From: Chrysogorgia sp. JL179-B06
Lineage: Eukaryota > Cnidaria > Anthozoa > Scleralcyonacea > Chrysogorgiidae
Assembly: GCA_035772405.1 (NCBI GenBank)
Contig: JAYKKM010000173.1
Coordinates: 786,501-850,500, forward strand
Direction: 5' to 3'
Length of the DNA: 64,000 bases
The notes beneath the pieces are model-generated. The model ran no database searches, was not told the DNA's origin, and saw only the letters and a list, made by a program, of their open reading frames with translations. Made by a program: the position numbers and the translations under genes. The first letter of the stretch is position 1. The number at the start of each line of letters is the position of its first letter. This document shows positions 35,715 through 47,129 of this stretch, one piece after another.

Positions 35715-38700
35715 GTACGCAATATATAGCTATTGTGAAGCAATTCTTACGTTTTGGTGGCTTAAAATTTAAATACCATATTTGCCACATTTGATTTGAA
35801 TTAAGTAATACAACTACTCGGTCCTACTAAACACCGTCCGCGAACGTCCGCGAACGTCCGCGGACGTCCGTGGCTGTCCGTGGAGTTATTTTAACCGCCC
35901 GTGGCCAATACTGTTCTAGTTTAGCTGTTTACTTATCTTTACTGACTTAGTTTTCTACTAAATACGACATATACTTCACTTTTACGCCATTCGTAAACAC
36001 GAAATGAAACGCCATTTTGTCCCCTCGCCGGAGGCATGGGGGCCAGTGTGCTAATAAATAATATTATTTTTTATCTCTATGTTCATGTCAGTGCATGTAA
36101 AACTTTATTATTTTAAACACGCAGGCCTCATGCTCGTTTCCACGAGAGGCAACACACTTATCCCCTTATTAGTTTCTGTTTTTGTCTAGCAAGGGTGGAC
36201 ATAAACAGTGACTTCTCACCACATCCATTCATTGTTTTTGTTAATCCCACTCATTCACTTCACACCACCGCCTCGTTTGCTGATCGACTTTAAAAATAGC
36301 AAATGACTTACCCATAAGATAATATTATTTATAATCTAACGCCGGCCGGGATTAGCACACTGGCCCCCATGCCTCTGGCGAGGGGACAAAATGGCGTTTC
36401 ATTTCGTGTTTACGAATGGCGTAAAAGTGAAGTATATGTCGTATTTAGTAGAAAACTAAGTCAGTAAAGATAAGTAAACAGCTAAACTAGAATAGTATTG
36501 GCCACGGGCGGTTAAAATAACTTCACGGACAGCCACGGACGTCCGCGGACGTCCGCGGACGTTCGCGGACGGTGTTTAGTAGGACCCCAACTACTGTATA
36601 TAGATTGGTTTCGTAATTTTAAGGGTGAGGCTTTATGTAAAGAATGTTTCTTTGACGTATTTGAAAGTGAAATTCACGAGATGATAGTCCACAACAAGCT
36701 TTTCAAAAAAGGAGAAGTGGTCGCCATTGGAGCATCAGGGGGGAAAGGTATGAATGTATGATAATAATTTCTCCTTGTCATTTGCCAAAGGCATAACGAT
36801 ACATGTGCAGACACTTTATGTAAGCATTAGTCTTATGTCTGCAATTACCAACAAAGGTTGGAGATAACTTAACTGTTTACAAAACAAAAAGTAATTAATT
36901 TGTGTGGACGAAGGTGAAATAGTTTCACGCTACTCTGGCTTTAAAAAGCTTTTTGAATGTAACTTTAAAAGTTACTGTCCATGACCCAACGTTTTGACAC
37001 TCCAATCTAGTGTCTTCATCAGGGGTGATCGTTGTAAAGTTAGGATCCCTATTTATACCCTCATAGAACCGATGATGACGTTATCTATTTTAAAACAAGA
37101 TGCAAATAAGCCTCTGATAATAAACCACCGTCATCGCAATAAAGACACTAGACTGGAGTGTTGAAACATTGGGTCATGGACAGTAACTTTTAAGTTACAT
37201 TCAAAAACTTTTTAAAGCCAGAGTAGCGTCAAACTATGTCTGATTTATCACCTGGTTGCATTGGGAAATTATTTATGGAAGAAGACTGTTGACAAAGGGA
37301 TCGACTTTCCATTTATCGGTAGTATCCGAACCCCTCTATGGATAAGCCGTACAGAAAATTTGACCTGTAGGAATCCGACATCACACAATTACCCAGTAGG
37401 AATCATCATTAATAATATTACCTGTAGGAATCAGACATATATCAGACCTTGTTTATATAGTGATAAAATACATTTTTTAAATAAAATTAAGCATCCCTTT
37501 CAAAAAATACCACAAGAGTAAGGGGATAAAACATAGAGAAAGTTGGAAAAGCCTGAATCAGTGTCATCCATCCAGAGACAGAAGGGGGCCCGGGGGGCAC
37601 TCCCCCTGGCAAAATGTCTGGTGCCCCCTGAGAAAATTTGTACTCTTGGGTCTTCATTTGCCTCAGTTAGGTTGGCCCCCCCCCGTTTTTCCTGGCCCCC
37701 CTTGACAGAAAATCCTGGCTACGCTTCTGCATCCGTTTCAACTCAACTGTAGGAATTGGGTTGGATATCAAATGTTGACCTGTAAGAATTGGGTTAAATA
37801 TCAAATATTGACCTATAGGAATCAGCTTATCCATAGGGGGTTGGATAATGAATGGAATGTCTCGAAGACATGCTAGTGGTACAGTACTAGGGTTAAGAAG
37901 GACAGACACAATACAGGTAGACAGGAGATGATGGAAGCAGAAGACATGGCAATGGCAACCCCCCTGCATAAGCAGGGGAAACTGCCAGATACCTTAGGTA
38001 CATGTACCTCCAGAGTGGATGGTCAGTGAAATTGGCCCTGGGATTGGGTGGTCAATGGTTGCGATTCTTAATGATATTGGCCCATTTTAAAACTCAATTC
38101 CCCTAGAGTTTAATTTATTCATCTCAATGCAGATGTTAAGAAAAATGTTCATAAATTCCCTAACTTCTGGCCATGGTAACTATGGTAAGAATTTCTTTTA
38201 AAATTTTTTTGAAAAAATAAGAAATTTTAACTTAAATCGTGCTAGTGGGGCCCCTAGCCAGAAGTAGGAGCTTTACTTTAATATTAATAGTACTATTGAT
38301 ACTAAACCTAACAGCCTTTTTTCTCCGTTAGATTCCACTGTACTTGCGTATGTTTTAAAAATGCTTAATGACAGATATGACTATGGATTACAACTGATTT
38401 TGCTATCTGTAGATGAAGGTATCACTGGTTACAGAGACGACTCTTTGGAGGTATCAGCACCATTTGTTTTCAAATTACTGTATATACAACAATTTTGTAA
38501 TTGAAAGGAATGCCGCAGCCATTCGGCGTCAGAGCTGTCAATGGGAAACCAGTCCATGCCAAACTACTCTGTCCTCTGTGCATGATGCCAGTTTGTAGTG
38601 ATTGACCGATAGTGCCACAATCGGAAATTACCAATTATTCATGCAACAATTTGTCCGATACAGATTTTATAATGACGTCATAGTAGTCATACATTTCGAC

Positions 38701-40712
38701 TTTTTAACGATCATTTTCAATGTAACATGTTACTGCAACCAAAGTTTGTTAAAACCGTCCATAAATGTCGTGATCCGCACGCATTAATTTCGTCGCTTGC
38801 GTTAAAAATCGTTCTGTGTATAAGTATTGTTATGAAAGACTTGATGGGCTTCTAATCTTCGGGAAACACTAGGCCAATTTTATATGAACTGTTATCGTAC
38901 ATTTGTAGTTTCGTACTATCACCGTTTAACTGAACAAGTATACGATGTTGACATCCTACAATTAACTTTTGGTTTTACACAATTGGAAAATACAGATAAT
39001 TCTACCGATTCCAATTGTCTACCGATAAGGCAAAAATCGGCCCGATACCGATTATCAGTCAATCACTACCAGTTTGGCTCTTTTTAGACTAGCTCAGTGT
39101 TAGAAGATGCTGTATCCTCCTCACCCAACTAAATCTGAAAATTACTGGGAATTCATTTGTTTTAGACTGTTAAAAGGAATAAAGAGCAGTACCAATTGCC
39201 TCTAAAAGTAGTGTCTTATCAGGTATTAGAAATAAGGATGTCTTAAAGTTTACTAATTAGTATTTTCAAAGCAGCTATAGAGCCAAATAGTTTATAGTTT
39301 ATTAAGCTTTGCCAGAGGAACATACAAAACATACTAACAATAGACAGTAAGGCTGGGACACCACAACAGCTTTCGCCAATTAATGCAAGCCTCGTGGCAC
39401 TTTTACCATTTCTGTGTGTACATTTGTTCCAACATTTTGCTCTCAGAGTGACACCGTTCGAGAGAGACAATACTAAAATTTCCTCAATGTTTACTGTTTT
39501 ACTACAGTACCATGCAGTCTCTGACTTCTGAAAGATCTAATTAATGTCCCTAGTGTACTATACCTTAAGGCTAAGCCCATCTGATCATATTATTGACTTT
39601 GTATTATACTTAGGAACTGTATGGCTGGAGTATGGATGACATTGTTAAACAGATTGGTTTAAAAAACAACTGTAAGTGACTGATGCTACGAATGATGAAT
39701 TCAAAGTATATCGTAGGAAATTAGACTCTTATACATGTAGTACTTACAGTATATTCAGTAGCGTAATCAGGGGGGAGGGGGGCGGTCGCCCCCCAGTGAA
39801 AAGTTGAAATCCGTTGAGAAACTTGTGGGGGGGGGGGGGGGGGGGTATGTTTGTTTCATGATCAAGTGAGTTGACATGCAATGTGATTAACAAATTAATC
39901 ATAGAAAGATGTGCAATTTTCACTTTTTTCGCAATTGCAGTTCCGTTTGCAAAAACGTCGACTTCATCGACTAGATCAAGCTCGTATCCAGAATGTTATC
40001 CCATTTCATGGTCATTTTCATATCGATATGACGCTTTCAATTATCTGAACACTCGCCTCAAGATGTGTAAGAAAATAGTGTTTCAGAGACCCTAGGAATA
40101 CTTGCGCCTTTGACCTAACCACATTACATTTTTCGCCTCCTCCCAATGATACAACCATGATACACTATGCCACTGAGTACTGTATATACCCAGAATCTTA
40201 TCTTGGCATAATACCACCAATATATACATAACTTGTGACTAGGCTGTCAGCAACGGCCTCCGTAGCTCTGTGGTCAGAGCACTGCACTGGCATCGCAGGG
40301 TCGCAGGTTCAATTCCTTGAAGTTGCATTTTTTGCGACTGGTCCCAGTTTGGTATTAAAATGTATATACATGTATACATGTATTTCAACACTCAAAATTT
40401 TCCTTCACCATAAATCCTTAGAACTAGTACTTACAGTACAGTAGTTGGGAGACATTGTTTAATTAAAGGGTACAGTGTATATGAGAAATACATGTAAGTT
40501 CAGTAGTTCAGCTCTCTTATTTGGAAGAACTTTTGGAATTATATTGACAATTTATAGCTCTCGTGACTAGGCTCACTTTATTCTTGAGATTTACATTGTC
40601 AAGTACTGTAAGTTCTACTTTCATTTGGTTTCAGGTACCTTCTGTGGTGTTTTTCGTCGACAGGCATTAGATCGTGGAGCAATGTTACTAAAAGTTGACA
40701 AAATAGTTACAG
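35658..40712 (+). CDS. CTU1: Cytoplasmic tRNA 2-thiolation protein 1, exons 1-6 (incomplete)
   Basis: CTU1 is the catalytic ATP-pyrophosphatase that, with CTU2, thiolates uridine 34 of tRNA-Lys, -Glu and -Gln in the cytosol (URM1 pathway). Exons: 35658-35714, 36624-36747, 38332-38450, 39166-39222, 39614-39671 and 40635-40712, all with GT-AG sites and fitting phases. Motifs: zinc-binding CKKC near the N-terminus and CKEC after the first junction; the PP-loop [12 protein letters not shown] spanning exons 2 and 3; [29 protein letters not shown]; and [16 protein letters not shown]. The family then requires an HNADDxAETVLMN segment and a C-terminal zinc domain, which are not found in the window, so the gene is incomplete here. 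Exon 2 is present in eight further copies to the right and exon 6 in one. Confidence 0.92.
35818..36588. mobile_element. GTCCGCG foldback element with an empty site in all copies
   Basis: Termini ggtcctactaaacaccgtcc and its mirror ggacggtgtttagtaggacc. The arms hold tandem gtccgcgaac/gtccgcggac units. Flanked by aactac on both sides (35812-35817 and 36589-36594). The eight copies of the segment further right read acaactactgtatatag without it, showing the empty site and a 6-bp target duplication. No ORF. Confidence 0.88.
36624..36747 (+). CDS. CTU1: CTU1 exon 2 (CKEC and PP-loop SGGK)
   Basis: Acceptor taattttaag, donor gtatga. It encodes [41 protein letters not shown]. The P-loop-like SGGKDS is split by the intron after the first base of the Asp codon. 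Amplified eight times downstream. Confidence 0.93.
36925..37235. repeat. Inverted repeat in CTU1 intron 2 (MITE or Penelope end)
   Basis: agtttcacgctactctggct is mirrored by agccagagtagcgtcaaact; ttactgtccatgacccaacg pairs with the inverted gggtcatggacagtaa stretch. In the copies to the right, segments stop inside this repeat, either after aaagcc or at aataaacc. Confidence 0.8.
37320..37850. mobile_element. Foldback element (CCTGTAGGAAT units) in CTU1 intron 2
   Basis: cccctctatggataagc near 37333 is mirrored by cttatccatagggggttgg near 37830. Both ends contain several acctgtaggaatc-type repeats. The centre is G/C-rich (gggggcccggggggcact). Confidence 0.65.
37851..38331. other. Rest of CTU1 intron 2
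   Basis: No exon or clear repeat recognised apart from a short pair of ttctggccatgg and ccagaag motifs. Confidence 0.4.
38332..38450 (+). CDS. CTU1: CTU1 exon 3 (DSTVLAYVL ... [11 protein letters not shown])
   Basis: Acceptor tctccgttag, donor gtatca. It completes the Asp codon and reads [20 protein letters not shown], then [19 protein letters not shown], the most conserved part of CTU1. Confidence 0.95.
39166..39222 (+). CDS. CTU1: CTU1 exon 4
   Basis: 19 codons, phase 0 on both sides: [19 protein letters not shown]. It matches the xxVxRNxxQYxLPLxIVSY segment of CTU1 proteins. Confidence 0.9.
39614..39671 (+). CDS. CTU1: CTU1 exon 5 ([15 protein letters not shown])
   Basis: Acceptor atacttag, donor gtaagt. 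It encodes [19 protein letters not shown] and the first base of a Cys codon. Confidence 0.93.
39827..39846. repeat. Poly-G run
   Basis: About 20 G in a row (tgtggggg... to ggtatg) in CTU1 intron 5, next to a gggggcggtcgccccccag palindrome. A likely G-quadruplex former and an assembly-error hot spot. Confidence 0.9.
40250..40430 (+). mobile_element. tRNA-derived SINE, copy 2
   Basis: ccgtagctctgtggtcagag and the B-box-like ggttcaattcc at tRNA spacing, then a body ending aaattttccttcaccataaa as in the 19.6-kb copy. It lies in CTU1 intron 5. Confidence 0.75.
40635..40712 (+). CDS. CTU1: CTU1 exon 6, first copy ([16 protein letters not shown])
   Basis: Acceptor tttggtttcag, donor gttggt. It reads [20 protein letters not shown] and DKIVTG, with CxFCG forming the second CxxC. 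A second, identical copy lies at 45970-46047. Confidence 0.92.
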
Positions 40713-41343
40713 GTTGGTTATACACTCTAGGGCTCTTACTAATGTACTGTGTATGTATGTCACCTATGTAGACATTTATGCCATGTGTCCTCTCAATTAT
40801 TGTGACAAAACAGAGAATGAAGGGAGAAAGGAGGGGAATGAAGGCAGAGGACGGGATGATGGGGTAGAAGAGGGGAATGGAGCAAGAGGTGGGGAATACG
40901 GAGGAAAATGAAGGGAGAGGGGAGATGAAGGCAGAGGAGGGAGAAAGGAAGGGAATGGAGGGAAGAGAGAGTGTTTTCCAATGGAGACATATTTAACGAT
41001 ACTCTGACTCGAGTTTCTTTGAACGTAACTCAAAAAGTTACAGCGCATGCAAGGACCCAACGTTTCGACACTCAAATGTATATTTATAGTTTCTAATCTC
41101 ATCTATCTAAATGTGTGCTAAATTGGCACTTTGTGGCTGCCCAATGTATTTCTGATAGTGAATGAGCATGCATGACATCGATGTTGTAGCAAAACACTGC
41201 ACTATATGTATGGAAAGGAAGATATGGAAATGTAAAGAAAGAAAGATTGTGTATGATAACATATGTATGACAAGCAAGATTTAAGTAAACATTATAAGCA
41301 TGACTGTTTCAATGTGTCTTAATTTTTCTTACATGTTTTACAG
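40713..41343. other. Intron-like spacer between CTU1 exon 6 and the next exon, copy 1
   Basis: It includes a purine-rich gaatgaagggagaaaggagg tract (40810-40970) and an acccaacgtttcgacact motif near 41056. The whole block is repeated at 46048-46661 with a 36-bp-class length difference in the purine tract. The HNADD exon expected for CTU1 is not here. Confidence 0.6.
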
Positions 41344-41570
41344 TTTGGCATGTCGCTGTGCAATGAAAGCCAAGGAAATGGGTTTCACATATTTTGGTCT
41401 ACAGTACTACGGCGAGTGTTACGGCAGTAGGCAAGACAAGAGAACGTTTGATAAATATGGCAGTAGTGATGATTGCACCGATGGGATCTACGGAGCATGC
41501 GAGAATCCAGAGGCTGGAGAGTGTGTTGGCAAGGGCAATGCCAACTTTGTGTATAGGCTAACAAACAAAG
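41344..41570 (+). CDS. Exon of a secreted Cys-rich protein (FGLQYYGEC domain), copy 1
   Basis: Acceptor catgttttacag, donor gtatgc. It encodes RCAMKAKEMGFTYFGLQYYG, ECYGSRQDKRTFDKYG, SSDDCTDGIYGACENPEAGE and CVGKGNANFVYRL. The six or so cysteines and the FGLQxYGEC...NFVYR layout occur in extracellular proteins of marine invertebrates. No signal peptide or neighbouring exon is visible, so the gene is unidentified. It cannot be part of CTU1. Identical in protein to copy 2 at 46662. Confidence 0.65.
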
Positions 41571-41810
41571 GTATGCTCCAGCTCTTGGAGGCCAATGCTA
41601 AGCAGATAATACAAGACAAAGTGTCTGGTAACGTACGGACGGTTACGAGAAAGATAGTGAACTGCCAAAATGGAGAAATAGTACAATCGAACCTGTAACC
41701 TTCTGATTGCCGGTGAGATGTTCTAACCATTGAGATACATCAGATGGAGAGGTTACAATGATGTACTGGTTCTTTTCAATGCTCTATTTTGACAGTTCAC
41801 TATCTTTTTC

Positions 41811-41811
<1 letters not shown>
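41571..41811. other. Intron-like sequence after the FGLQYYGEC exon, copy 1
   Basis: Repeated at 46889-47133 with single-base changes (for example cttggaggcc versus cttgggaggcc). It ends at ctatctttttca just before the GACA repeat in both copies. Confidence 0.6.
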
Positions 41812-41857
<46 letters not shown>

Positions 41858-42000
41858 GACAGACAGAGACAGACAGAGACAGACAGAGACAGACAGAGAC
41901 AGAGAGAGACAGAGAGAGACAGAGAGAGACAGAGAGAGACAGAGAGAGACAGAGAGAGACAGAGAGAGACAGAGAGAGACAGAGAGAGAGAGACAGAGAG
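41812..42000. repeat. (GACA)n and (GAGAGACA)n array, tail of LINE a
   Basis: Perfect gacagaca, then gacagaga and gagagaca octamers, ending gagagagagacagagagaca next to the LINE 3' end (actttatttaaa). On minus this is the LINE's microsatellite tail. Confidence 0.95.
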
Positions 42001-43342
42001 ACAACTTTATTTAAAAACGGTAATTCTTTCAATTTTACAATTGCTTTTCAAGGAAGCCGTTTAACTTAAACTAACTGATAAAACTAATATTTACATATCA
42101 AAGTCATAAGATTTTACAAAGTTTTTAAAAATATGTACAGAGGATGCAGATTTCATCGATGATGGTAAATTATTCCATAGTACTGAACCACTGTATGCCA
42201 AACTACGTTTTGAGTACTCGGTTTGAGGTAATGGAATCTTTAAATTTACATCTGAATTTCTCAAATTGTAACCATGAGTCTCATTGACAAAGGAAAACAA
42301 TTCTTGTAAGTGGTCAGGTGCATTACCATTAACAATTTTGTACATCATACTGGCTTTTGTTTGATTTCTTTGCGATTCTAGATTATGCCAGTTTAATGAA
42401 TTCAGAATGGTTGTTGATCTAATTTCATAACCTGATTTAGTAATAATACGAGCAGCTCTATTTTGTAGTTTTTGGAGCTTGCTCTTTAACACAGTGCCAC
42501 AGTTTCCCCATATAAGAGAACAGTAATCAAAATGGGGGGATACGAGTGCATTGTATACTTCAATCAAGTTGGATAATGGAAGTAGATCTCGTAATTGACG
42601 AAGCATCCTCAAACCCTTTAGAACTTTTGGAATAATTATTTCATTCACATGAGCGTCCCAAAGTAGTTTGTCATCTACTATAACACCTAGCAGCTTAGAT
42701 TTAGTGACTCTTTTAATAGCTTCATTGTTAAGATTAATTTTAGGATCAGTAATAAACTGATTAAGTCGATAATTAGAAGCTATTGCAATAAACTCTGTTT
42801 TTGTTGAGTTAGCAGATAGTTTATTTGCACAGAGCCATGTATGCAGGTTTTCAAGATCACTATTTAAAATGTCTTGAAGTTCATCCACAGTTTCAGCACA
42901 AGCTGTAATTTGTGTATCATCTGCATACATACCAGGATTGGTAGATGTCAAACAGTTTGGGAGGTCATTTATATATAACAGAAATAATAGTGGTCCTAAG
43001 ATAGATCCCTGAGGAACTCCAATAGTAATGGGTTTGAAGTCTGACTGAACACCATTGACCACACAACACTGATGTCTCTGATCTAGGTATGAAGTGAACC
43101 AATCTAACGAAGAGTCATTGATTCCATACATACTCAATTTATTTAACAGAATTGTGTGGTCAACAGTGTCGAAAGCTTTACTTAAGTCAATGAGTACTAC
43201 TCCATTAATATAACCACAATCAATATTTTTATACCAATTTTCAGTAGCCTGTAAGAGAGCAGTGACAGTAGAGTTCCCAGACCTAAACCCTGATTGAAAC
43301 TTACTTAGAATGTTATTTTCAATCAGATAGTGATATGCTTGA
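42001..43342 (-). mobile_element. CR1-like LINE a, 5' truncated in the RT domain
   Basis: Minus-strand element: GACA-type tail, 3' UTR with tttaaataaagttg, and an ORF open from 42091 to about 43340. The 5' break falls exactly at the next GACAGAGA run. Confidence 0.85.
42091..43137 (-). pseudogene. LINE a reverse-transcriptase ORF (partial)
   Basis: 348 codons counted from the first ATG; the frame is open about 67 codons further up, without an ATG, to the break at about 43340. Motifs: GVPQGSILGPLLFLLYINDL, MYADDTQITA (the catalytic YADD), LQKLQNRAARIITKSGYEIR and YSGSVLWNNLPSSMK. Upstream, LSKAFDTVDH is encoded in the open part. The N-terminal RT part and the endonuclease are missing. Close relative of LINE c. 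Confidence 0.88.
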
Positions 43343-43445
43343 GACAGAGACAGAGAGAGACAGAGAGAGACAGAGAGAGACAGAGAGAGACAGAGAGAGA
43401 CAGAGAGAGACAGAGAGAGACAGAGAGAGAGAGACAGAGAGAGAG
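43343..43445. repeat. (GAGAGACA)n tail of LINE b
   Basis: Tandem gacagaga octamers between the broken 5' end of LINE a and the 3' end of LINE b (aaaaatttatttaagca). Confidence 0.93.
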
Positions 43446-43544
43446 AAAAATTTATTTAAGCACGGAATTTCTACAATTTCAAAAAATTGTTTTACAAGAA
43501 AGCCGTCATAATTAATATATATACAATATTTACAAATGTTTAAG

Positions 43545-44078
43545 CTACTCTGGAGAGATAATGTCAAGAGATTGATAAGCCTTCAACCTTGATTTAAAAT
43601 AATTTAGTGAAGTTGACAGTCTGATATCTTTTGGAATAGAATTCCAAATAAAACCACCGTTATATAGAAAACTTTTTTTCAGGAAATTACTGCGTGGTTT
43701 AGGGGTTAAGACATCAATTTCACTATTTCGCAATTGATAATTATTTACTTCTGAACGTTTTGAATAAATTTCATTTAGATAATCAGTTGATTCGCCATAG
43801 TAAATTTTATACATCATAATTGCTGAATTATAGATACGTCGAGTTAATAAATCTTTCCAATTAAGGTTCCTTAATATTTCAGATGACCTTATTTCATAAT
43901 TGGCTGGACTAATAACTCGAGCTGCTCTATTTTGTAACTTTTGCAGACGATTAGATAATTCTTGATTTAGTCCGCTATTCCACACAACATCACAATAGTC
44001 AAAGTGAGATTGAATTAGGGAATTATAAATCAGTATTAAGAGATCTTTAGACGGAACAAATTGACGAATTCGTCTCAA
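43545..44078 (-). pseudogene. LINE b C-terminal RT part
   Basis: 177 codons: MRRIRQFVPSKDLLILIYNS, YCDVVWNSG, LQKLQNRAARVISPANYEIR, YNGGFIWNSIPKDIRLS. Thumb and C-terminal domain only. Confidence 0.82.
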
Positions 44079-44110
44079 ACCACCAATGGCGCTTGAGATT
44101 TTTTTAGATA

Positions 44111-45044
44111 TTACATCAATGTGTTTGGTATAATATTAGATAGCCTATTATTAGAGGCGATAATCATATATTCAGTTTTGGTTAAATTAATATGAAGTTT
44201 ATTGGCAATTAACCACTGATTGATATTTTCCAAGTCACGGTTTGCCTGATGCTCCAATTCACAAATGGTCTCTGCCTTAAACGTAAGATTTGTATCATCG
44301 GCAAACATTCTTGGTTTAGAATTAAACAAAGACAATGGCAGATCGTTGATGTATATCAGAAACAGCAACGGTCCCAAAACTGTCCCCTGGGGAACTCCGC
44401 AGGTCACAGTTTGAGGATCTGACAACATTCCATTAACATAACATTGTTGTTGACGTTCGGTAAGATATGATTGAAAGAATTTTAATTCAATGTCGGAAAT
44501 ACCATGACATTTTAATTTCTCAATTAAAATATCATGATTGACCGTATCAAACGCTTTCCTAAGATCAAGAAATATAACTGCAGTTAAAAGATCTTCGTCT
44601 AAATTGGAATACCATTCGTTTGTAGCATCAAGCATCGCAGTGGCTGTAGAATGGTTACTTCTAAACCCTGATTGGTATTTGTTAAATAGGTTATGAGATT
44701 TGAAGTAAGCGTATAATTGCTTATATACAGCTCTTTCAAATATCTTAGCCACTACGTTTATAACCGAGATCGGTCTATAATTATTTGGATCAACTTTTTT
44801 GTCAGATTTATAAATCGGATAAACTTTTGAGCATTTCCAATCAGATGGAAATATCCCAGTTTCTAAGGATTTGTTGAAAATGACACATAACGAGCTAGCT
44901 ATGACGGGAGCAGCTTCTTTTAATAGTCTCATGGGAATACCATCTAGACCAGCAGCTTTTTTGACTGAAAATTTTGTAATGATATTGGACACATCGGACG
45001 TACTCACTTTAGTAAACCTAAAACTAGAATTAGCTGTGTCATAT
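44111..45044 (-). pseudogene. LINE b RT palm region, frame runs into the array
   Basis: The LINE part of the frame holds DVSNIITKFSVKKAAGLDGI, NYRPISVINVVAKIFERAVY, LDLRKAFDTVNHDIL, CGVPQGTVLGPLLFLIYIND and MFADDTNLTF. The apparent 649-codon ORF reaching 46060 is this fragment extended through the stop-free decamer array; only the part right of the array boundary is LINE. Confidence 0.85.
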
Positions 45045-45963
45045 ACCGACAGATACCGACCGATACCGACCGATACCGACAGATACCGACCGATACCGAC
45101 AGATACCGACAGATACCGACAGATACCGACAGATACCGACAGAGAGACCGACCGATACCGACAGAGAGACCGACCGATACCGACAGAGAGACCGACAGAT
45201 ACCGACAGATACCGACAGATACCGACAGATACCGACAGATACCGACCAGATACCGACCAGATACCGACCAGATACCGACCAGATACCGACCAGATACCGA
45301 CCAGATACCGACCAGATACCGACCAGATACCGACCAGATACCGACCAGATACCGACCAGATACCGACCAGATACCGACCAGATACCGACCAGATACCGAC
45401 CAGATACCGACCAGATACCGACCAGATACCGACCAGATACCGACCAGATACCGACCAGATACCGACCAGATACCGACCAGATACCGACCAGATACCGACA
45501 AGATACCGACCAGATACCGACCAGATACCGACCAGATACCGACCAGATACCGACCAGATACCGACCAGATACCGACCAGATACCGACAGATACCGACCAG
45601 ATACCGACCAGATACCGACCAGATACCGACCAGATACCGACCAGATACCGACCAGATACCGACAGATACCGACAGATACCGACAGATACCGACCAGATAC
45701 CGACCAGATACCGACCAGATACCGACCAGATACCGACCAGATACCGACCAGATACCGACCAGATACCGACCAGATACCGACCAGATACCGACCAGATACC
45801 GACCAGATACCGACAGATACCGACCAGATACCGACCAGATACCGACCAGATACCGACCAGATACCGACCAGATACCGACCAGATACCGACCAGATACCGA
45901 CCAGATACCGACCAGATACCGACCAGATACCGACCAGATACCGACCAGATACCGACAGATACG
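45045..45963. repeat. Decamer/11-mer array 2 (0.9 kb)
   Basis: It starts with ataccgacag and the agagaccgaccgatacc form, then mostly the 11-mer ataccgaccag with occasional decamers. It joins LINE b on the left to a copy of CTU1 exon 6 on the right (cagatacgtttcag). Confidence 0.97.
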
Positions 45964-45969
45964 TTTCAG

Positions 45970-46047
45970 GTACCTTCTGTGGTGTTTTTCGTCGACAGGC
46001 ATTAGATCGTGGAGCAATGTTACTAAAAGTTGACAAAATAGTTACAG
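45970..46047 (+). pseudogene. CTU1: CTU1 exon 6, second copy
   Basis: Same 78 bases as 40635-40712 with intact splice sites, but preceded by a decamer array instead of CTU1 intron 5. It could be spliced in only if exons 1-5 read through. Confidence 0.85.
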
Positions 46048-46661
46048 GTTGGTTATACACTCTAGGGCTCTTACTAATGTACTGTGTATGTCACCTATGT
46101 AGACATTTATGCCATGTGTCCTCTCAATTATTGTGACAAAACAGAGAGAGATGGGAATGAAGGGAGAAAGGAGGGGAATGAAGGCAGAGGACGGTATGAT
46201 GGGGTAGAAGAGGGGAATGGAGCAAGAGGTGGGGAATACGGAGGAAAATGAAGGGAGAGGGGAGATGAAGGGAATGGAGGGAAGAGAGAGTGTTTTCCAA
46301 TGGAGACATATTTAACGATACTCTGACTCGAGTTTCTTTGAACGTAACTCAAAAAGTTACAGCGCATGCAAGGACCCAACGTTTCGACACTCAATGTATA
46401 TTTATAGTTTCTAATCTCATCTATCTAAATGTGTGCTAAATTGGCACTTTGTGGCTGCCCAATGTATTTCTGATAGTGAATGAGCATGCATGACATCGAT
46501 GTTGTAGCAAAACACTGCACTATATGTATGGAAAGGAAGATATGGAAATGTAAAGAAAGAAAGATTGTGTATGATAACATATGTATGACAAGCAAGATTT
46601 AAGTAAACATTATAAGCATGACTGTTTCAATGTGTCTTAATTTTTCTTACATGTTTTACAG

Positions 46662-46888
46662 TTTGGCATGTCGCTGTGCAATGAAAGCCAAGGAAATGGG
46701 TTTCACATATTTTGGTCTACAGTACTACGGCGAGTGTTACGGCAGTAGGCAAGACAAGAGAACGTTTGATAAATATGGTAGTAGTGATGATTGCACCGAT
46801 GGGATCTACGGAGCATGCGAGAATCCAGAGGCTGGAGAGTGTGTTGGCAAGGGCAATGCCAACTTTGTGTATAGGCTAACAAACAAAG
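46662..46888 (+). CDS. FGLQYYGEC-domain exon, copy 2
   Basis: The encoded protein is identical to copy 1 (41344-41570), with silent changes such as tatggtag versus tatggcag. Splice sites intact. Gene unidentified. Confidence 0.6.
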
Positions 46889-47129
46889 GTATGCTCCAGC
46901 TCTTGGGAGGCCAATGCTAAGCAGATAATACAAGACAAAGTGTCTGGTAACGTACGGACGGTTACGAGAAAGATAGTGAACTGCCAAAATGGAGAAATAG
47001 TACAATCGAACCTGTAACCTTCTGATTGCCGGTGAGATGTTCTAACCATTGAGATACATCAGATGGAGAGGTTACAATGATGTACTGGTTCTTTTCAATG
47101 CTCTATTTTGACAGTTCACTATCTTTTTC

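Larger units (their letters stand above)
35735..37210 (+). repeat. Source segment U1 of the CTU1 exon 2 amplification
   Basis: From ctattgtgaagcaattctta at about 35735 to the second arm of an inverted repeat near 37210. The same text recurs as U2-U9 between 51403 and 64000. U1 differs by carrying a 771-bp insertion (35818-36588) and small changes (gagatgatag versus gagacgatag in exon 2). Confidence 0.9.
43446..45044 (-). mobile_element. CR1-like LINE b, internally deleted
   Basis: A different subfamily from LINE a. Its 3' UTR starts cttaaataaattttt on minus; the C-terminal ORF is 43545-44078 and the RT part 44111-45044. The two parts are in different frames with some RT sequence missing between them. 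The 5' end is cut at 45044 by decamer array 2. Confidence 0.82.

Noticed and set aside
40797..41102. Pro/Ser/Leu-rich minus ORFs at 40.8 kb and 46.1 kb
   Set aside because: Antisense of the purine-rich intron tract; the two copies differ by indels that would change the protein.
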